A stretch of 64,000 bases of DNA from Isoetes taiwanensis (GCA_021234155.1 JAJEKV010000131.1:62001-126000), one strand, 5' to 3'. Positions 23,977 through 37,044 are shown, numbered from the stretch's first letter. Translations and numbers: made by a program. Notes: generated from the letters alone by a model not told the origin.

Positions 23977-26279
23977 TTTCTAACAAATTTGGTTGCATTA
24001 TATCAGTTAAGTATATAGGTCGAATTGCTCCTAGAAAGCAAATATAGTGAACAGAACTGACATGCATCTTGTAAATGCATAGGCTTAAGACGTATGCTGG
24101 ATATGGAACCAGTGTATGTTTTCTCTAAATTTAGTTTAAATATCTATTGTAGTAGATAGACCATAATATTATTATTTGAACTATGAAGTTGCCCTAATGG
24201 CATGATAGCCAGATTATTTGTTAGCCATTATTACTATTTGAACTATGAAGTTGCCCTAATGCATGAACTATTTAATGGCATATCTGATGCAAGCTATGAA
24301 GTTCAAATGCACTATTATTCTCTAAATATTCCAGGGTTTTTTTTTTGTATTCTAATGTCACCATCACAATGACTAATTTTTTGATCTACTTGCTTATTAT
24401 ACATTGTATTATAGAAATGCCTATTTAAACATATCTACGACATCATTACAATTCAGGCCCAAATATGTTTTTAATACAACAACACATATAACACATGACA
24501 CATATAATATAACTAAAGACAGTCTACTTCGTTCATCAATTCTTAGGGCCCCAAAGGGGCCCAAAAATTTTTGGGTTAACACACAAACCATTACATCCAA
24601 CACTCTAAAATTAAATCCCCCTTCAAACCCCCTTTGATTTGGGTGCATATTCAGGGGGGGTGAGGTAGGGCAGCGAGAGCCCCTATAATTATGTTTTGCG
24701 CGGACAAAATCAACACCATATAGTATATTACCTCAAATCTTAGAGTATTGTGCAAATCTTGTTATACAGTATAATAAATTCCATATATCCATACCCCAGA
24801 AATGAGGAACTTTGTGTACAGTGTAGATTAAGGAATAAGGGGTGAATATGCCTATCCAACAACTCTCGTTGCCCAGAGTCACCCCCCGTGTGAATACAAC
24901 ATATTTCAACATATAGCATATACTAGATATACTAGATATATACAACATATTTCAAGTTCAAGCAACATATTTGAAGCAATCACTTTTTATAAGCAGATTA
25001 TGCCACATCAATCATAAAGTGAAATCTCTAAGTCAATACAATATAACATTTTTTAGTGAATCATAAATAACAAAGTGCAACATCCCATATTTATTGACTG
25101 CCAAAAGCATACAGTCGCAAGAAAACAATGATCAAATTTGGATATAACAATTGCAACCTTACTTACAAAAACAAACCATAAATTAATATGATGCCTTTGG
25201 ATTTGAACCAATGTACAAACCGGCATCACGAAATTTGAAACACAACATTAACTACCCTTTCTATTCAAAAAACTATTCTATTCTATTCTACCCTTTTTTA
25301 AATAATCTGAGACGCTTAACTATCAACACAACAACCTAACAAAAAACCTCGACCCAAATCATCGATGATGATTATTCATCCACTATGCGCACTACCACTG
25401 CACACCTCCAACTGTTCAAGGAGTGTTAACTTCCCAAAAATGAAACTACATGACATAAAGAAACACCTTCCACGTTTTCAAACACAATTTCCTGTTACAA
25501 CATAATATTTTGGCAAATTTCGAACGAAATTTGTTGTATTAGAATACAATTGCTTTTGTGTTTTCCTCCAGAATTTACACATGAATGTTCATTAGTTGTA
25601 AGTCTTCTTGCATCGTAAGTGTCCCTTAATGAACTAAAAGATGGGCAACACTCTTGTAACACCTGCCTGCTACACCTACAGTGTCATTGCATATATCAAG
25701 GACTTTCCCATGTTAGCATGCAGTCTTTAAAGCTAGACACCATCTACCTTCTTAAGTTGCGCATTTGCAAACACCATAGTCAAGGACAAGTTGAAGTGTT
25801 TTAGCTCAGAATATATGTTGCACATACTTTTACACATTGCAGACCAAGTTATAGCTTAATAGTTGTTATGTATGAACCTATGGTTGTTGCACCCATGGGC
25901 TAATGCCTATTAATTTCGTAGTTGTATTTTAACTTCACTAGTATCTCTATTTAGTAGACGTCTCATATCTCCAAAGCTTTAACAAGTTTTTTTTTTTGTT
26001 TTTTCGAGGGATTATATTAGACGGTCAACATCCATCACACATGTATGGGACATGTATAAGAAATCACATGCAGCGATATATGGTGTGCATTCCAACTTTA
26101 ACTATGACTTATCTATGAGTTGGTACATCCTGGCCAGCCCCTGCATTAGATGTTGATCACAGCCTCAGTACGGATGCTCAAATCATACCTTCAAGAGGTC
26201 ATGGATGTCCGAGATCGGCTCGGTCCTTGGGCACTTGCCTGATATATGTACTATTTATTTCCCCTCATGATAGGTGTCT
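23977..26279. other. Gene-poor AT-rich stretch
   Basis: No conserved coding segment. A short direct repeat (AACTATGAAGTTGCCCTAATG) occurs near 24,178 and 24,240. The section 24,640-24,710 is locally GC-rich without a recognisable feature. Confidence 0.45.
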
Positions 26280-26450
26280 GTACAGTTTGACAGCAATCTT
26301 ATTCCTGTCACGGTTTTCCCCCCAGAAACCCTTCAGGACGAGCGTTTTTTAACCCGAATAGTAATACATTTGTTGCACCTCCTTTTTGGATCACATAGGC
26401 CGATTGGTCTTCGTGGATGATAAAAACTCTATTCTATTCTATTTTATTCT
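26280..26450 (+). mobile_element. LINE 3' end with (ATTCT)n tail, copy 1
   Basis: Reads TTTGACAGCAATCTTATTCC, then CTTCAGGACGAG, then TCTTCGTGGATGATAAAAAC, and ends in repeated CTATT units (26,428-26,450). The block before the tail is shared with 27.4 kb, with the reverse strand at 28.45 and 39.8 kb, and with the end of the long LINE at 61.86 kb. That makes it a 5'-truncated LINE 3' end with a microsatellite tail in place of poly(A). Confidence 0.75.
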
Positions 26451-26730
26451 CATATGGATAGAGGTATAGTTTCATCAAATACAATGCTTCTTGTTATGCA
26501 TTTCTTTTGACAGAGTTCCGGCACTTCTATACCAACTTTCAAGCATTTACAAAAGTGACATCACCTAAAATACTTTTTTCAGTGACCGCCAAATTCTTTT
26601 TGAATTTAAAAGCCTAGATTACAACACCGTTCAAAAATACCAATGACCTCCATGTATCATGCTCTATTTTCAACAAATACGCTAAACCAGGCAACATGTA
26701 CATATTTTTTTCTCGTTGCTACCAAGTACA

Positions 26731-26768
26731 TGAGGGCAACCCCTTGTGCAATAGCACCTTGTTTCTTT
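26731..26768 (-). repeat. Dispersed repeat family A, terminal fragment only
   Basis: GAGGGCAACCCCTTGTGCAA then AGCACCTTGTTT matches the conserved terminus of family A in diverged form. The rest of the element is not recognisable here. Confidence 0.5.
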
Positions 26769-27234
26769 GGCCTTTTATTGTTGGCTACTTTCCTTACTTT
26801 GTCAGTCTACTTTCATGCATCCTCCATATATACCAGTGCTTTGAAAATGGTCAAGACAACACAATACGAATGCCAAATTAATTCCACACTACCTCGTGAT
26901 CCACAATACATACTGTCACACTTATTTGTAAGGAGATGTACAACAATTGCGTCCATTCACGTTGTGCACGGCATCTCATAATTGAAATAGACAAATGAAC
27001 TCGTGAGGGGCATGGAAAGAGGGTATGCCAGTGTCCTCAAATGGGAGCCATTGTAGATGGCACACTTTGGATTTGTCCAGCACTTGTAGCTATACGACCA
27101 AGATATATAGGCTTGAATACACCTAATCGACTGCTACACATGCTCTTGCAGATGTCTATAGTAATAGCACTATCATCTTATGCCCAAGAAATTCCGGACA
27201 AGTAACGCCTTGCATCAACATATATTGACATTAC

Positions 27235-27414
27235 ATATGTACAGATGTACAATTTATCAGCAATTTTATTATTGTTAAGGTTTTTGTCTTGGAAACACTT
27301 CAGGACAAGGTTTTTTTACTCCTAGATAACAATGGATTTGATGTACTTTTTCTTGTATTTTGGGTCCCATAGACCTTCTAGTCTCCGTGGACAATAAAAT
27401 TCAATTCGATTCTT
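27235..27414 (+). mobile_element. LINE 3' end with short-word tail, copy 2
   Basis: Same family and orientation as 26,280. Shared blocks are CAGCAATTTTATT, CACTTCAGGACAAG and GTCTCCGTGGACAATAAAA, followed by a TTCAATTCGATTC tail. Confidence 0.75.
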
Positions 27415-30400
27415 CACCATGTGCATGAGCTCCAAGTGTACTTCTTAAGGTTGTCCATCATGTCCTGGGATCATCACGACGAGCAAGTCATCTAGCATCA
27501 AGATCGTGTCTTTTTCCTCGATGACAAAACGTCTAAGTATCCATACTTGCTCATATTTCCTCACCCGATGTCGAGCAACTCCAAAAGGTTTCCATTCGCA
27601 TAAGAATCCAAAATTCATCTTATGACTCAGATATCAATGAAACACACTCGGAGCCCTTCCACGTGGACAATGTTCATGGGGGGGATCTGGCAGTGTGGAA
27701 AGGTGGGTATGTGCCTAAGGCAGCAATATTCAAAGAGGATTACCATTGATAAACAGGAATTTAGCCAAGTAACTTTGCATGATAGAGATAATTCAAAGAA
27801 TGTAATAAGAAATATCCCTAGATACTATAGGGAATGGATTGAGCTCTCCCCCCCCAATTCCTAAGAATTGAGAGATTCTTGATGAGGTTAGCCAGTTAGA
27901 GAAATATGGCTAAGATTCCACATCCACCTATCCCTTTCCCAAGCCCTTTGATGATAGATCAAACATATCACAATAGAGGCATGACTTTGAGCTCAGAGTT
28001 CACATCAATCACAACAGAGTCTATAATATTGCCCCTCAATCTAAAGAGCTTATTGGAGCTCAAGCATTATGCCTAAGCATCTTAAAGCATGCCTAAGGAT
28101 TACCCCTACCTCTACTCCATGAAGACTCGATCCATTAGGATTGAGGAGGCCACTAACAAGCTAGTTCATGCTAGTTGAGAACTATTACAAGTTTTTTATC
28201 CTCAAGCACGACATGTAGAGCGCTCTGGTCTTACCAAAAATCATCAGACGTGCTCTTCTCATGACAATACCTTCATACGTGATATGCAGATCAAAGACGG
28301 GTGTGTATTGGAAACCAAAATAGTCTATTCCATCTATTATTTTATCTTTCAGCCCATGATCTATTACTTCGAGTTCTATGTTATCTTTGCATGCATTTAG
28401 TATAAATAACATATATCAGAAATAAATAGAATAGAATATAATGTATTTTTATCGTCCACTAAGACTAACTGAGAAATATCATCCATCTATTTCTAAACCA
28501 CAAAATTGATAATACTCCATAAAAGCATATAGCTAAAAAATCACCAGAGGAGGTGCCATATCTGCATAATCGATGGAAATTGTTCTAGATTCAAAAAAGA
28601 GGAGTGAGCACTTTAGGTCGAGAGAGCAGGATAGAAACAAGCAAGAAAAGGCCAAATAAGATCTGATATTGCCATTAATAGCTGATAATGAGTTCATATA
28701 GCAACTGGCATATTACATGCTTTATGTATTTGCATGGAATCTTTATAGAATCTCAAGGAAATTTTGCAATATCATGGAGAATCTTAATAGAATCTTAGAA
28801 AACTTCAAAGAATGTTATGGAATTTTTCGAGAGGTAGTGTTAAGGGTATGTTGGCATATTTAGAACTTATAGAAACTCGAAAAATATGTACTTCCCATTG
28901 TACATACATCTAACTTCATGCAGTCCTACATAATACAACCACTTGTCTATATATATGATGAGTAGAGGTGAAAAACAAATTTCAGACAAAAAAAAAATCC
29001 AGAAGTAATTACATTTTGGAAGCTCAACATGTATGGCATTCGCAATAGAAGTGGAATAAGGAAACGCCTTAGTTTGAAGGCATGCACTCCCTTTTCTTCT
29101 GTTCTGGTGCTATAGGCATTTTTTTTTCCTTTAATTATTGTTTGTAACTTTCGAGCTTTCTAGAATGTTCGTGTACCAACAAACAATTGAGTCTAACTTT
29201 GGTTTCACCCATCCGACACATTCAATTCTTCTTCTGCTAGGGTAAGGGAAAGACGATAATGAACTTTTCGTTGTTGAAAACTTTCTCACAACTTCCTTTT
29301 CATTAGACGCCCGCTTTTTCGTAGGGGCTGAAAGCGTAAGAAGGTTTTGATTCAAACTTCTGCGATAATTTGTTTTATGGCAAGCCTTGCCTGTCTGCTT
29401 TCTAATTCTTTGGAGCAGGTCGAACTTGCTTTTCCATTTGAAATGTATAAACACGTGTGCTAACACTTGAATGTCCTTTTACTTTGCAAAGACCGTACTT
29501 TAGTGCCATGCAATGTATTATCTTAAATTCATTGTGATGGCATTGACGTTGGGCGTCTTCATCCAAGGCTTTCTCTCAATATTATAATATGTTTTTGAAA
29601 AGTCACGCTATTTTTTAGGGGTTTGTTGCTGCTTTTGGTGAGATTACTTGAGACGACTAATATTATAGGTATTATAGAGCTCTCTATTGTTTGCAGAAGT
29701 CTCTTCCTTCATACTTTATCAATGTTATGAACTGCACAGCAAGTTACAAAGAAGCCAGAAACATCTAATCTTTATTTCTAGCAGGTTATCTTTGCATGCT
29801 GCTTTCCTTTTGTTGGTCCTCTTATACTTCTTGGCAAAGATGATCATGGGTAAAACCTTAGTCCCTGGTTGATTATAGCAATATTTGCAATCTTTCCCTT
29901 GCAACTGGACTCAAATTTCAAAATATGAATATGAATATGAATATAAATATATTAGTCATGCCCATGTAGGACCTTGAAGCATTGGAGCATAAAAGGTACA
30001 TAATTACAACTTTAACGATGAAGAACAGTGAGAGTTAACATCTCTAATTTGATAACCTACTCTTTTGATCTATATAAAAAAGAGAATGAAATTTCGAGCA
30101 ACTGACACCGTGTTTGAGTCTGGTCTCCTGATAAGCAAGGAAACTGACAAATACATGGTTTTCATCTTCGTGAAAGACAACCGAGAATTACGTGAGTACA
30201 GAATCTACCCTAGAAATACCAAATGGAAGGCCGTATATATCATCTGGGATGTGGTTAATCCGGACACCCATTATCAGCCATGAAGAACCACGAAATTTCA
30301 AGCCCAAAAACCAACTATTTTTGCACATTGTTTTATTGCTGCTCTATTTCACCTCAAATCTCTTTGATCCATGTCCTCGATCAGAAGCATTTCAATTAAG

Positions 30401-30579
30401 ATACTCTCAATTCAACTGGAAATACAAGATTTTGGTAACTCTCTTTTAGAAATATTCCACAATATGTCAAGTAGCAAAATTTATCAGAGAACTTCTTGCA
30501 AAATCATTGACATCAATGGCACAAATTAGATCTTCTTTGTTGGACATAAATCAGCCTCATCACCGTCACCGTCACCATA
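27415..30579. other. Gene-poor stretch
   Basis: No recognised gene. 28,425-28,460 carries, on the minus strand, the end of the same LINE family (ATCGTCCAC next to an AATAGAATAGAAT run). A minus-strand frame at 29,131-29,466 and a plus-strand frame at 30,065-30,283 are open for about 111 and 72 residues but show no motif that I know. Confidence 0.45.
28425..28461 (-). mobile_element. LINE 3' end with (ATTCT)n tail, copy 3
   Basis: On the minus strand the sequence reads AGTGGACGATAAAAATACA and then TATTCTATTCTATTT, the same terminal block and tail type as copies 1 and 2. Only the terminal piece is clear. Confidence 0.6.
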
Positions 30580-30796
<217 letters not shown>

Positions 30797-31280
30797 AATT
30801 AACAAATATCTTCAGAATGCTGCTCTCATAGTTGAAACTAGAATAGAATAGATCAACGCCAGGCATTAGCAAATTAGCACTTTAGTAGCAAAAGAACTCT
30901 ACTGTGTTGAATATGTAATGGAGCGCATTTTAGGTTTACAAATCGTTTCAACTGAGGCAGTATCTGATTCCACTATACAAGCCTACCTTTGGGATGAGTT
31001 GTCCATGTGTTTGATAGTCATGAGACATCATGGGCAATTCGAATCAATGACTCACACGTGCATTTCACTTTTATCCACCAACTAAGATATTATAAAGCAT
31101 TGTTTTCTCTACTGAAATCCATAAATGCAAAGTTAGTACTTGATCATACTTCATTAGACAATATCAATTACAAAAATAATTACAAAGCAAATAATGTCCA
31201 TTCTTGCCAATATCAACATGTGCTATTGTCAAAAGTTGCACATATGGATGTTAAAGGCTGAGTACATGCCCAGGATATTA

Positions 31281-31310
31281 GCCTGGCAATGCCGGGCACA
31301 CGTTCACTAG
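31281..31310 (+). mobile_element. Helitron-type 3' terminus
   Basis: A 7-bp stem with one G-U-type pair (GCCTGGC-AAT-GCCGGGC, 31,281-31,297) is followed 9 nt later by CTAG and then T. This is the hairpin plus CTRR|T arrangement of a Helitron 3' end. The 5' end was not located. Confidence 0.55.
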
Positions 31311-32949
31311 TTGAGAATTGAATTCAATGCTCAATTTCCAAGAAGATTTTCCTAAAACAGTGAAAGAATGATTTCAGCAAAAGTTGCACCAAATGATTTT
31401 CCTATGGATTTTTTGCTTAATTCCAATTTCCAAGGTTTCTCAAGTGTGTCTTGATTATGCCTTAGAAAGTCAAAAGCAAATGCCTGAACAGATTTATAGA
31501 TATAGAGCCCCCTGACCTGGTCAATTTTGAGTCAATGGCCCAACCCGAGAGCTATTTTTAGCCAGTAAATTTGTAAGCAACCTTTCTAATTATTGCTTAA
31601 TGGTTTATATTCTTTGGTTTCTCTGAAGTGTGTATCTAAAAAATCTTGCTCAAAAATTTGTTGGTTTGATGCTAAAAGGATTTTTTTTACTAATATTTTT
31701 CTTGTGCAGGAGAACAGAGAAACTAATCTGATAGTTCTATTGCTGGTTATCTTTTTGTGCTAGGAATAGCTTTTTATAAATGTTGAATAATCTATGAGAT
31801 TACAGCAATATGCATGGCATGAAAACTCGGTCTGCTATAATCCAGGAAGAACATTAAGATTTGTTGAAAAGCTTTTCTATCTAATTTTTGAAAGGCTGAG
31901 ACTATCCTAAGCAGCCTTATCATCTTTGCCTTTTCCTTTTAAATGAATTAACATGCATGCAACAAGACCATAGTAGAATGATAGTTATAATGATCTACTT
32001 AGACGATTCTTTTACCTTGAAAGTCTAACCTACAGTGGCATCAAAGTGATAGAATATAATCAATTCATATTTGCATCAGGTCTGCAGAAACTCTGAAGCA
32101 AGGTAGGTCACTCGAAGCTCATCTAACCCCATCAACAATGAGTTGCTAAGATCAATAAACTCCCGCAGAAGCCGACCCGACTTTGAGATGATTTCCCTTT
32201 TTAAATTTCCCATTCCGATCTGTTCTTGGCACTGAATCATTTTTGTTTAGTCCGGGCAGGTTTAAAGTTTCTTGATGCAGAAGGATCCAATTCGGGTGCT
32301 CAGGCTTATGATTGCTCAGTTAGATCCAACAAAAAGGCCGGATCTTGGTCTGGCCTTCTTAGGGTTCAAGAATTTTCAAGCAAAAAATATCCCACAGGCA
32401 TCGAGGAGAAAAGAATCCTTGGTATATAAGGCATAAAGTAGCTCAATTTATAAATTCACGTGCTGCCTTCACGTGGGATTTGGCCCGTTGCCACCCACAT
32501 GCCCGAGGGTACCACGTGGGGGGTTGGATGAAAGGAGGTCTATGCTAGGGGGGTAGATAGGAAACATTTTTTTTTATTTCAAGAACTAAGGCACGAATCC
32601 CAAGAATTCAAATTCAAAGGTCTAAACAAGGTCTTTTTTTGGAACTTTTTGCATCATATGGAATCTTTTTTGATACCCTTCTTAATGGAAGAATTTTTTT
32701 GAGAAAAAGGAATTTTTTATTTTTGAGCAAAAAAGGTTTAGGAAATGGTGATGTGGCAAGTTTGAGGTGTAAATGGGCAATCTCATGATGACATGGCATG
32801 ATGATGTGGCAAAAAATCTTCCCCCTAGTCAAAAACTTTGTTGAGATGGAAAAATGATGTGGATGACTTGTGATGATGATGCAACATTTTTCTTGGTGAG
32901 GTGGATAATATGTGATGATGTGGCATATTTTTGCAAATTTATAATGGTA

Positions 32950-32980
32950 CTAGTTACGGTGCCCAGCGTTGCTGGGCATA
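32950..32980 (-). mobile_element. Helitron-type 3' terminus, same family as 37,159
   Basis: On the minus strand a perfect 8-bp stem (TGCCCAGC-AAC-GCTGGGCA) is followed by CCGTAACTAG|T. It matches the 3' end of the Helitron at 37,159 almost base for base, including the AAC loop and spacing. Its 5' end is not identified and was probably lost or lies in DNA rearranged by the 33.1-kb element. Confidence 0.7.
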
Positions 32981-34985
32981 ATTTGAAAACATGTAAATGT
33001 TGAAAACCAGTAAAGTTGCTTTAATTTTCGTTGTTTCTAACTTTTGATTACCTTTGTTGTTTTTATTTGTTGGAAGAATGGTTATATATCCAAGTGTATT
33101 GCTCTAACATGATATGGTGATTTAAAACACTTAGACATACAAGAAATTTATCGCGGCGGCCAAGAAATTTATCGCGGCGGCCAAGGCCGCCGCGAATATT
33201 TCTCTTTCCTGCAATACGAACATTGGGGGGATGAGCAACTAGTCGTGCGCATTCGTTGCAAAAGAAGCACTTTGATGAGTAGTCAATTACCGTGCATCCC
33301 AGTACATTAGGGCATACATATTTTTAGTACATTAGGGCATACATATTTTGTATATGGATTATAAACAGCTAATTATTTAGCAACATGAAAAACTTTTTAA
33401 ATTAGGGTCTAAGCATTATTGTATCCTAGGGGTGGGTTATTCTGTAGATAATGGGTACCATGAGGTAGAGTTGCAGGTGATCCCCAAGCCAAATTTCATG
33501 GCAAAATATGTCAGCATAGGCAACTATGGCAGAAAACCCAATGTTGGCACATGGCTTAGCATATATTTTGTGGCAAAATACCGTAACCCTAAAATTTCTG
33601 TAGGGTAACAATGGATGTAAACGAGTTGGCAAAACATAGGTCCTATCAATTCATGCAGGTGCAAAGAGCTATACAGAGCTATACAGAGTCCTTGGTTACA
33701 GAGTCTGCGTTTTCATTTTAAATGCACCCATAGAGATTTGACCAGAGGCAATGTTGGATCAATGCATTTTGTTTTTGCCTATGGAACTTTTGCCTCTATG
33801 ATCTTATTTCTAAAAGCAGTAATAAGAGCTTTGGTATCCTTTAAAAATTCAAATTTAGATGCAATTTTTTTCCAAAAACAAAGATGGATTTGCCTTGGTC
33901 TCAAAGCTTCTGCTGCATGGTAGACAAAAAAATATGGGTCTCAAATATTCTGGAATTTCTCATTTTAGGTTGCAAGCATTCTCAAATTCCTCAGAGTTCT
34001 TGTCTTGCGCATATAATTCATCACATTTGTAAGCATTGTCTTGGTTATAAAGAGTGTGATAGCCCTTGGAGTGGGAATCCTTCGGATTCAAAATACTCCA
34101 TTCATTATCAATATGGCCAGATGCTTTAGTCTTGAATCAGTTTCTTTTTTCTAATTTTTCTCTGAGCGGTGCCCAAGCCCTAGTTGATTTTTCATCTTAG
34201 AAAGAAGAAATGTAAGGAAAATAACAATTCTATACTTATGCTACCTCCTCGTCATCATAAACATTCTTCTGGGAGAGCATAGAAGTCCCTATGAGGTTGA
34301 GCAGATTGCACCTGCCTAGAAGCGCCATAAAAAATTTGCCTAGAAGCACTGAAGTCCTAAACTCCTGCATTTTTGTTTTCCTCCAATATCTGCATAGCTT
34401 TCAGGCATGTTTTATAAAAGACCAATATTGTATCAGTGTTAAATTGTCAATGTTGATGCGAAGTGGCGTAATACAACAATCACTTCACACCCGTTTGCGA
34501 GTCTGTAACAGGTAGTTCTCCACATGCCCAGGTTTGTCAGGCATGATCAAGGATCACCTGCTAGGCACTTTGTTACTTCATTTCATTTGCCAATTGAATA
34601 GCCTCTTCCTCTTCACAGCCCTGCCAAATGATTTAAGATCCTATACTTTGTGTGCATATTGTAACAAATGTTTGAAAAGACATGCAAGTACTGTCCATAT
34701 TGTAACAACGTGCTTGAAAAACATGAAAGTACCAATCTTTAGTAGTGCTTTCTCTAGCCAAAAAAAGTGCTCATAATTGGGTCCAGCTGGAGCTATTTCC
34801 CTGCATTTCTTATGCATGTTAGGAACATTAAAAAGTACTTATAATTTTTGAAAAAACAGATGGTTAAAGACACCTTGCCATCACCTCTAGTGACGCTGAG
34901 CCAAAGTAAAAAACTTGTTATATTTCTATTAGAAGATCCAATAGACCTGAAAAGTGGCATGCACCAGTCAAATGTGCCTGTCAAA

Positions 34986-35282
34986 CTAAAACATAACCAG
35001 AGATTCTAGAGACATAATTGAAAAGTCTAAAAAGCTTACCCAAACATGGCGTATTTGTTGAGACACATCTAACAAATAGAAGTAGGAATTCAAATAGAAC
35101 TTACTGGCAATACCAGGCACGCGCTTGCCATTTGAAAACCTTCCAGTAGCATCCGCCAGAAAATCAATCCCATATAGTGGACGACACAAAAAAACCGCAG
35201 CAATAGCACAAAGAAACCTGAACGAAAACCGCATTTTTTGCTTCCAGGTTTGGCTATGGCGATCTCCAATGAATGCAGGCAT
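34986..35282 (-). pseudogene. GDSL lipase first-exon relic inside the 33.1-kb element
   Basis: A minus-strand exon (35,105-35,234) starts with a signal-peptide-like MRFSFRFLCAIAAVFLC. It goes straight to RPLYGIDF and ATGRFSNGK, the RPYGxDF...TGRFSNGK block of GDSL lipases, and ends at a good donor (A|GTAAGT). The catalytic GDS and GNNN blocks that should separate them are missing, and no second exon follows. It is a deleted or rearranged copy carried within the TIR element. Confidence 0.65.
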
Positions 35283-35872
35283 TCAGAACCGGTATAGGTC
35301 CGTTAAAGGCACAAAAAAAGCAGAGTCGAAAGGATGAAAGTTCCTCCTCATTGGAATGAATGCGCTAGATGCCAGCAGCCAGAGTCAGATACACAAAAAA
35401 TGCGCATCCCCTCTCATGCAAATAAAAAAATGTTCATAGAAAATCTGCTATAGAGACACAAAATGGAAGAACGGATGAACTAATGGCGCCTATTGGCCTC
35501 CAAATCAAGCCGAAATCAGGCCAAATCAAGCCGAAACCGAGGAACAACCGAGCAGCAATGCCCAACCGAGGAACAGATGCCACCGCTGCCGCTGCCGCCA
35601 TAGCATTCAGATGGAAGCATTCAGATTGTTGCCGCCATAGCTTCTACCGACTCCAGTTGCTCTGCCAGCATTAGAAGAAGCAATCGCCATCGCCGGAGCA
35701 CAGTATAACTCGTTGCCAGGCGTTGAGCAGGATGTTATTTCGAAAAATACGTGGCAGGTAAACATCAAAATAGATTGCGGCGCAGAAAAATTGAATGCGA
35801 CAAAAACAAAAATGAAAAATTAAAGACTGCTTTATATGCTTAAATTCGGCAAAAAACATTTATCAACACTAT

Positions 35873-36000
35873 AACACTAAACCAGTATAATGACGGTGCC
35901 TTGCTTTATTGAGCTAACACTAAACCGGTCTAATGAAGGTGCCTTGCTTTGTTGAGCTAACACTAAACAGGTCTAATGACGGTGCCTTGAATAATATACC
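35873..36000. repeat. Three-copy tandem repeat of about 47 bp
   Basis: The unit ACTAAACCxGTxTAATGA then GGTGCCTTG, with a GAGCTAAC end, occurs three times with small differences, just upstream of the TATA box at 36,084. Confidence 0.85.
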
Positions 36001-36083
36001 CTAGATGATATAGCTGGCGGGAATTTCATACCTGGCGTGTTATTTGAGGCAATCATTTATTCACGCTAATTTCTAATTAACCC

Positions 36084-36090
36084 TATATAA
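36084..36090 (+). promoter_or_regulatory. TATA box of the acidic ORF
   Basis: CCCTATATAAATCC lies 57 bp upstream of the first ATG (36,147) and 95 bp upstream of the ATG used by the longer frame (36,179). A pyrimidine-rich leader follows, as in many plant promoters. Confidence 0.55.
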
Positions 36091-36178
36091 ATCCGGTTCA
36101 CGCTCTCAAGACCTCCATTCCTTCCAATTTTTTTTTCTCTGCCCGTCATGAAGCGTTCGGCCTCATCGTTCGACCTTC

Positions 36179-36496
36179 ATGAAGAACCCGAGGGTCTCCT
36201 CAAAGAGACGTCAGGTTGAAGAAGCCCCACAATTCCCCCCCATTGATTTTCTGTCCCAATTCTCCTCTGATTCTGATTCAGAGGATGAAGAGGAGGAAGA
36301 GGACGATCAGGACTCTCAAGAATTCATGACCGCTCTGCTTCAGGGTTGGCTCGACCCTGAAACAGAGAATGAAATCTCTGAAGCGGAGTCTTCCCAAATG
36401 AAATATAACAAATCTTTGCTTGCCTCCATCCCAATCACCCTAGCAACTACCATTGGTGGGTGGAAATCCCACAATATCTTTTTGAGATGGTACTAA
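36179..36496 (+). CDS. Hypothetical acidic protein, possible first exon
   Basis: A 105-residue frame opens with a basic N-terminus (SSKRRQ), then has PPIDFLSQFSSDSDSED running into a Glu/Asp-rich stretch (residues 33-46) and a less biased C-terminus. I do not recognise it. A nearer ATG at 36,147 opens a different frame of 23 codons, so translation of the longer frame would need leaky scanning, or the frame is broken. A possible donor (ATTG|GTGGGT) lies near 36,455, so this may be exon 1 of a longer gene. It sits within the 33.1-37.0 kb TIR element, so it may be cargo. Confidence 0.4.
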   Translation: MKNPRVSSKRRQVEEAPQFPPIDFLSQFSSDSDSEDEEEEEDDQDSQEFMTALLQGWLDPETENEISEAESSQMKYNKSLLASIPITLATTIGGWKSHNIFLRWY

Positions 36497-37044
36497 CATT
36501 TACAGTTTTTTTAACTGCATTTATATTGAGAGTGCAAATTTTGTAGTCGTCGTTAGAAACAATAACTCTGTATCCTTAAAATGTGCATGGGAGCACAAAA
36601 AAAAATTGGGTTCATATTCAAGAGAACATTGCATTGATCATTAATAGTGGGTTAAATAATTGCACATGTTTAGAACCAAAAAAGTTTATCATAGCGGCCT
36701 TGGGAACATAGTGTATGAAGTTGCCATGTACATTCACAGATAGAAGCCCTCAATTCTGCCTAATTTGATTGAAGCCCTCCTCCAAATTTGATTGATTGCA
36801 AACTCAAGTATGTGCTTGATTAGTGTTCAATTTTCTATTGGAAAGGATTTCATACTAGGATGGTCTGGATGAAACTTACAACATCCAAACATAAAACATG
36901 TTCAAGAATGTCATTTGCACTATTTAAACTAAAAGAAGCCCATTATTACTCAGGTAATGCATTATGAAACATCGAACTTAATAATAGGTCCAACCTTACA
37001 TGTCGTCATGAACCAAAGACAAGGCCGTCGCGATAAATTTCTTG

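Larger units (their letters stand above)
30797..33138. other. Gene-poor stretch with two Helitron ends
   Basis: No coding segment recognised. Two Helitron-type 3' termini are annotated separately at 31,281 and 32,950. The section 32,610-32,720 has many homopolymer T/A runs. Confidence 0.45.
33140..37044. mobile_element. 3.9-kb terminal-inverted-repeat element, TA target duplication
   Basis: The left end CAAGAAATTTATCGCGGCGG (from 33,140) is inverted at the right end (37,021-37,044, ending AAATTTCTTG) with 2 mismatches in about 24. Both ends are flanked by TA. The left inverted repeat is itself duplicated in tandem (21 bp) and followed by an inverted GGCCGCCGCG. Immediately to the right (37,045), sequence homologous to 41,987 begins, which supports 37,044 as a true insertion boundary. 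Inside are a GDSL-lipase exon (35.1 kb), an acidic open frame with a TATA box (36.2 kb) and a three-copy tandem repeat, but no transposase, so it would be non-autonomous. Class is unclear; TA duplication fits Tc1/mariner-like elements. Confidence 0.6.
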
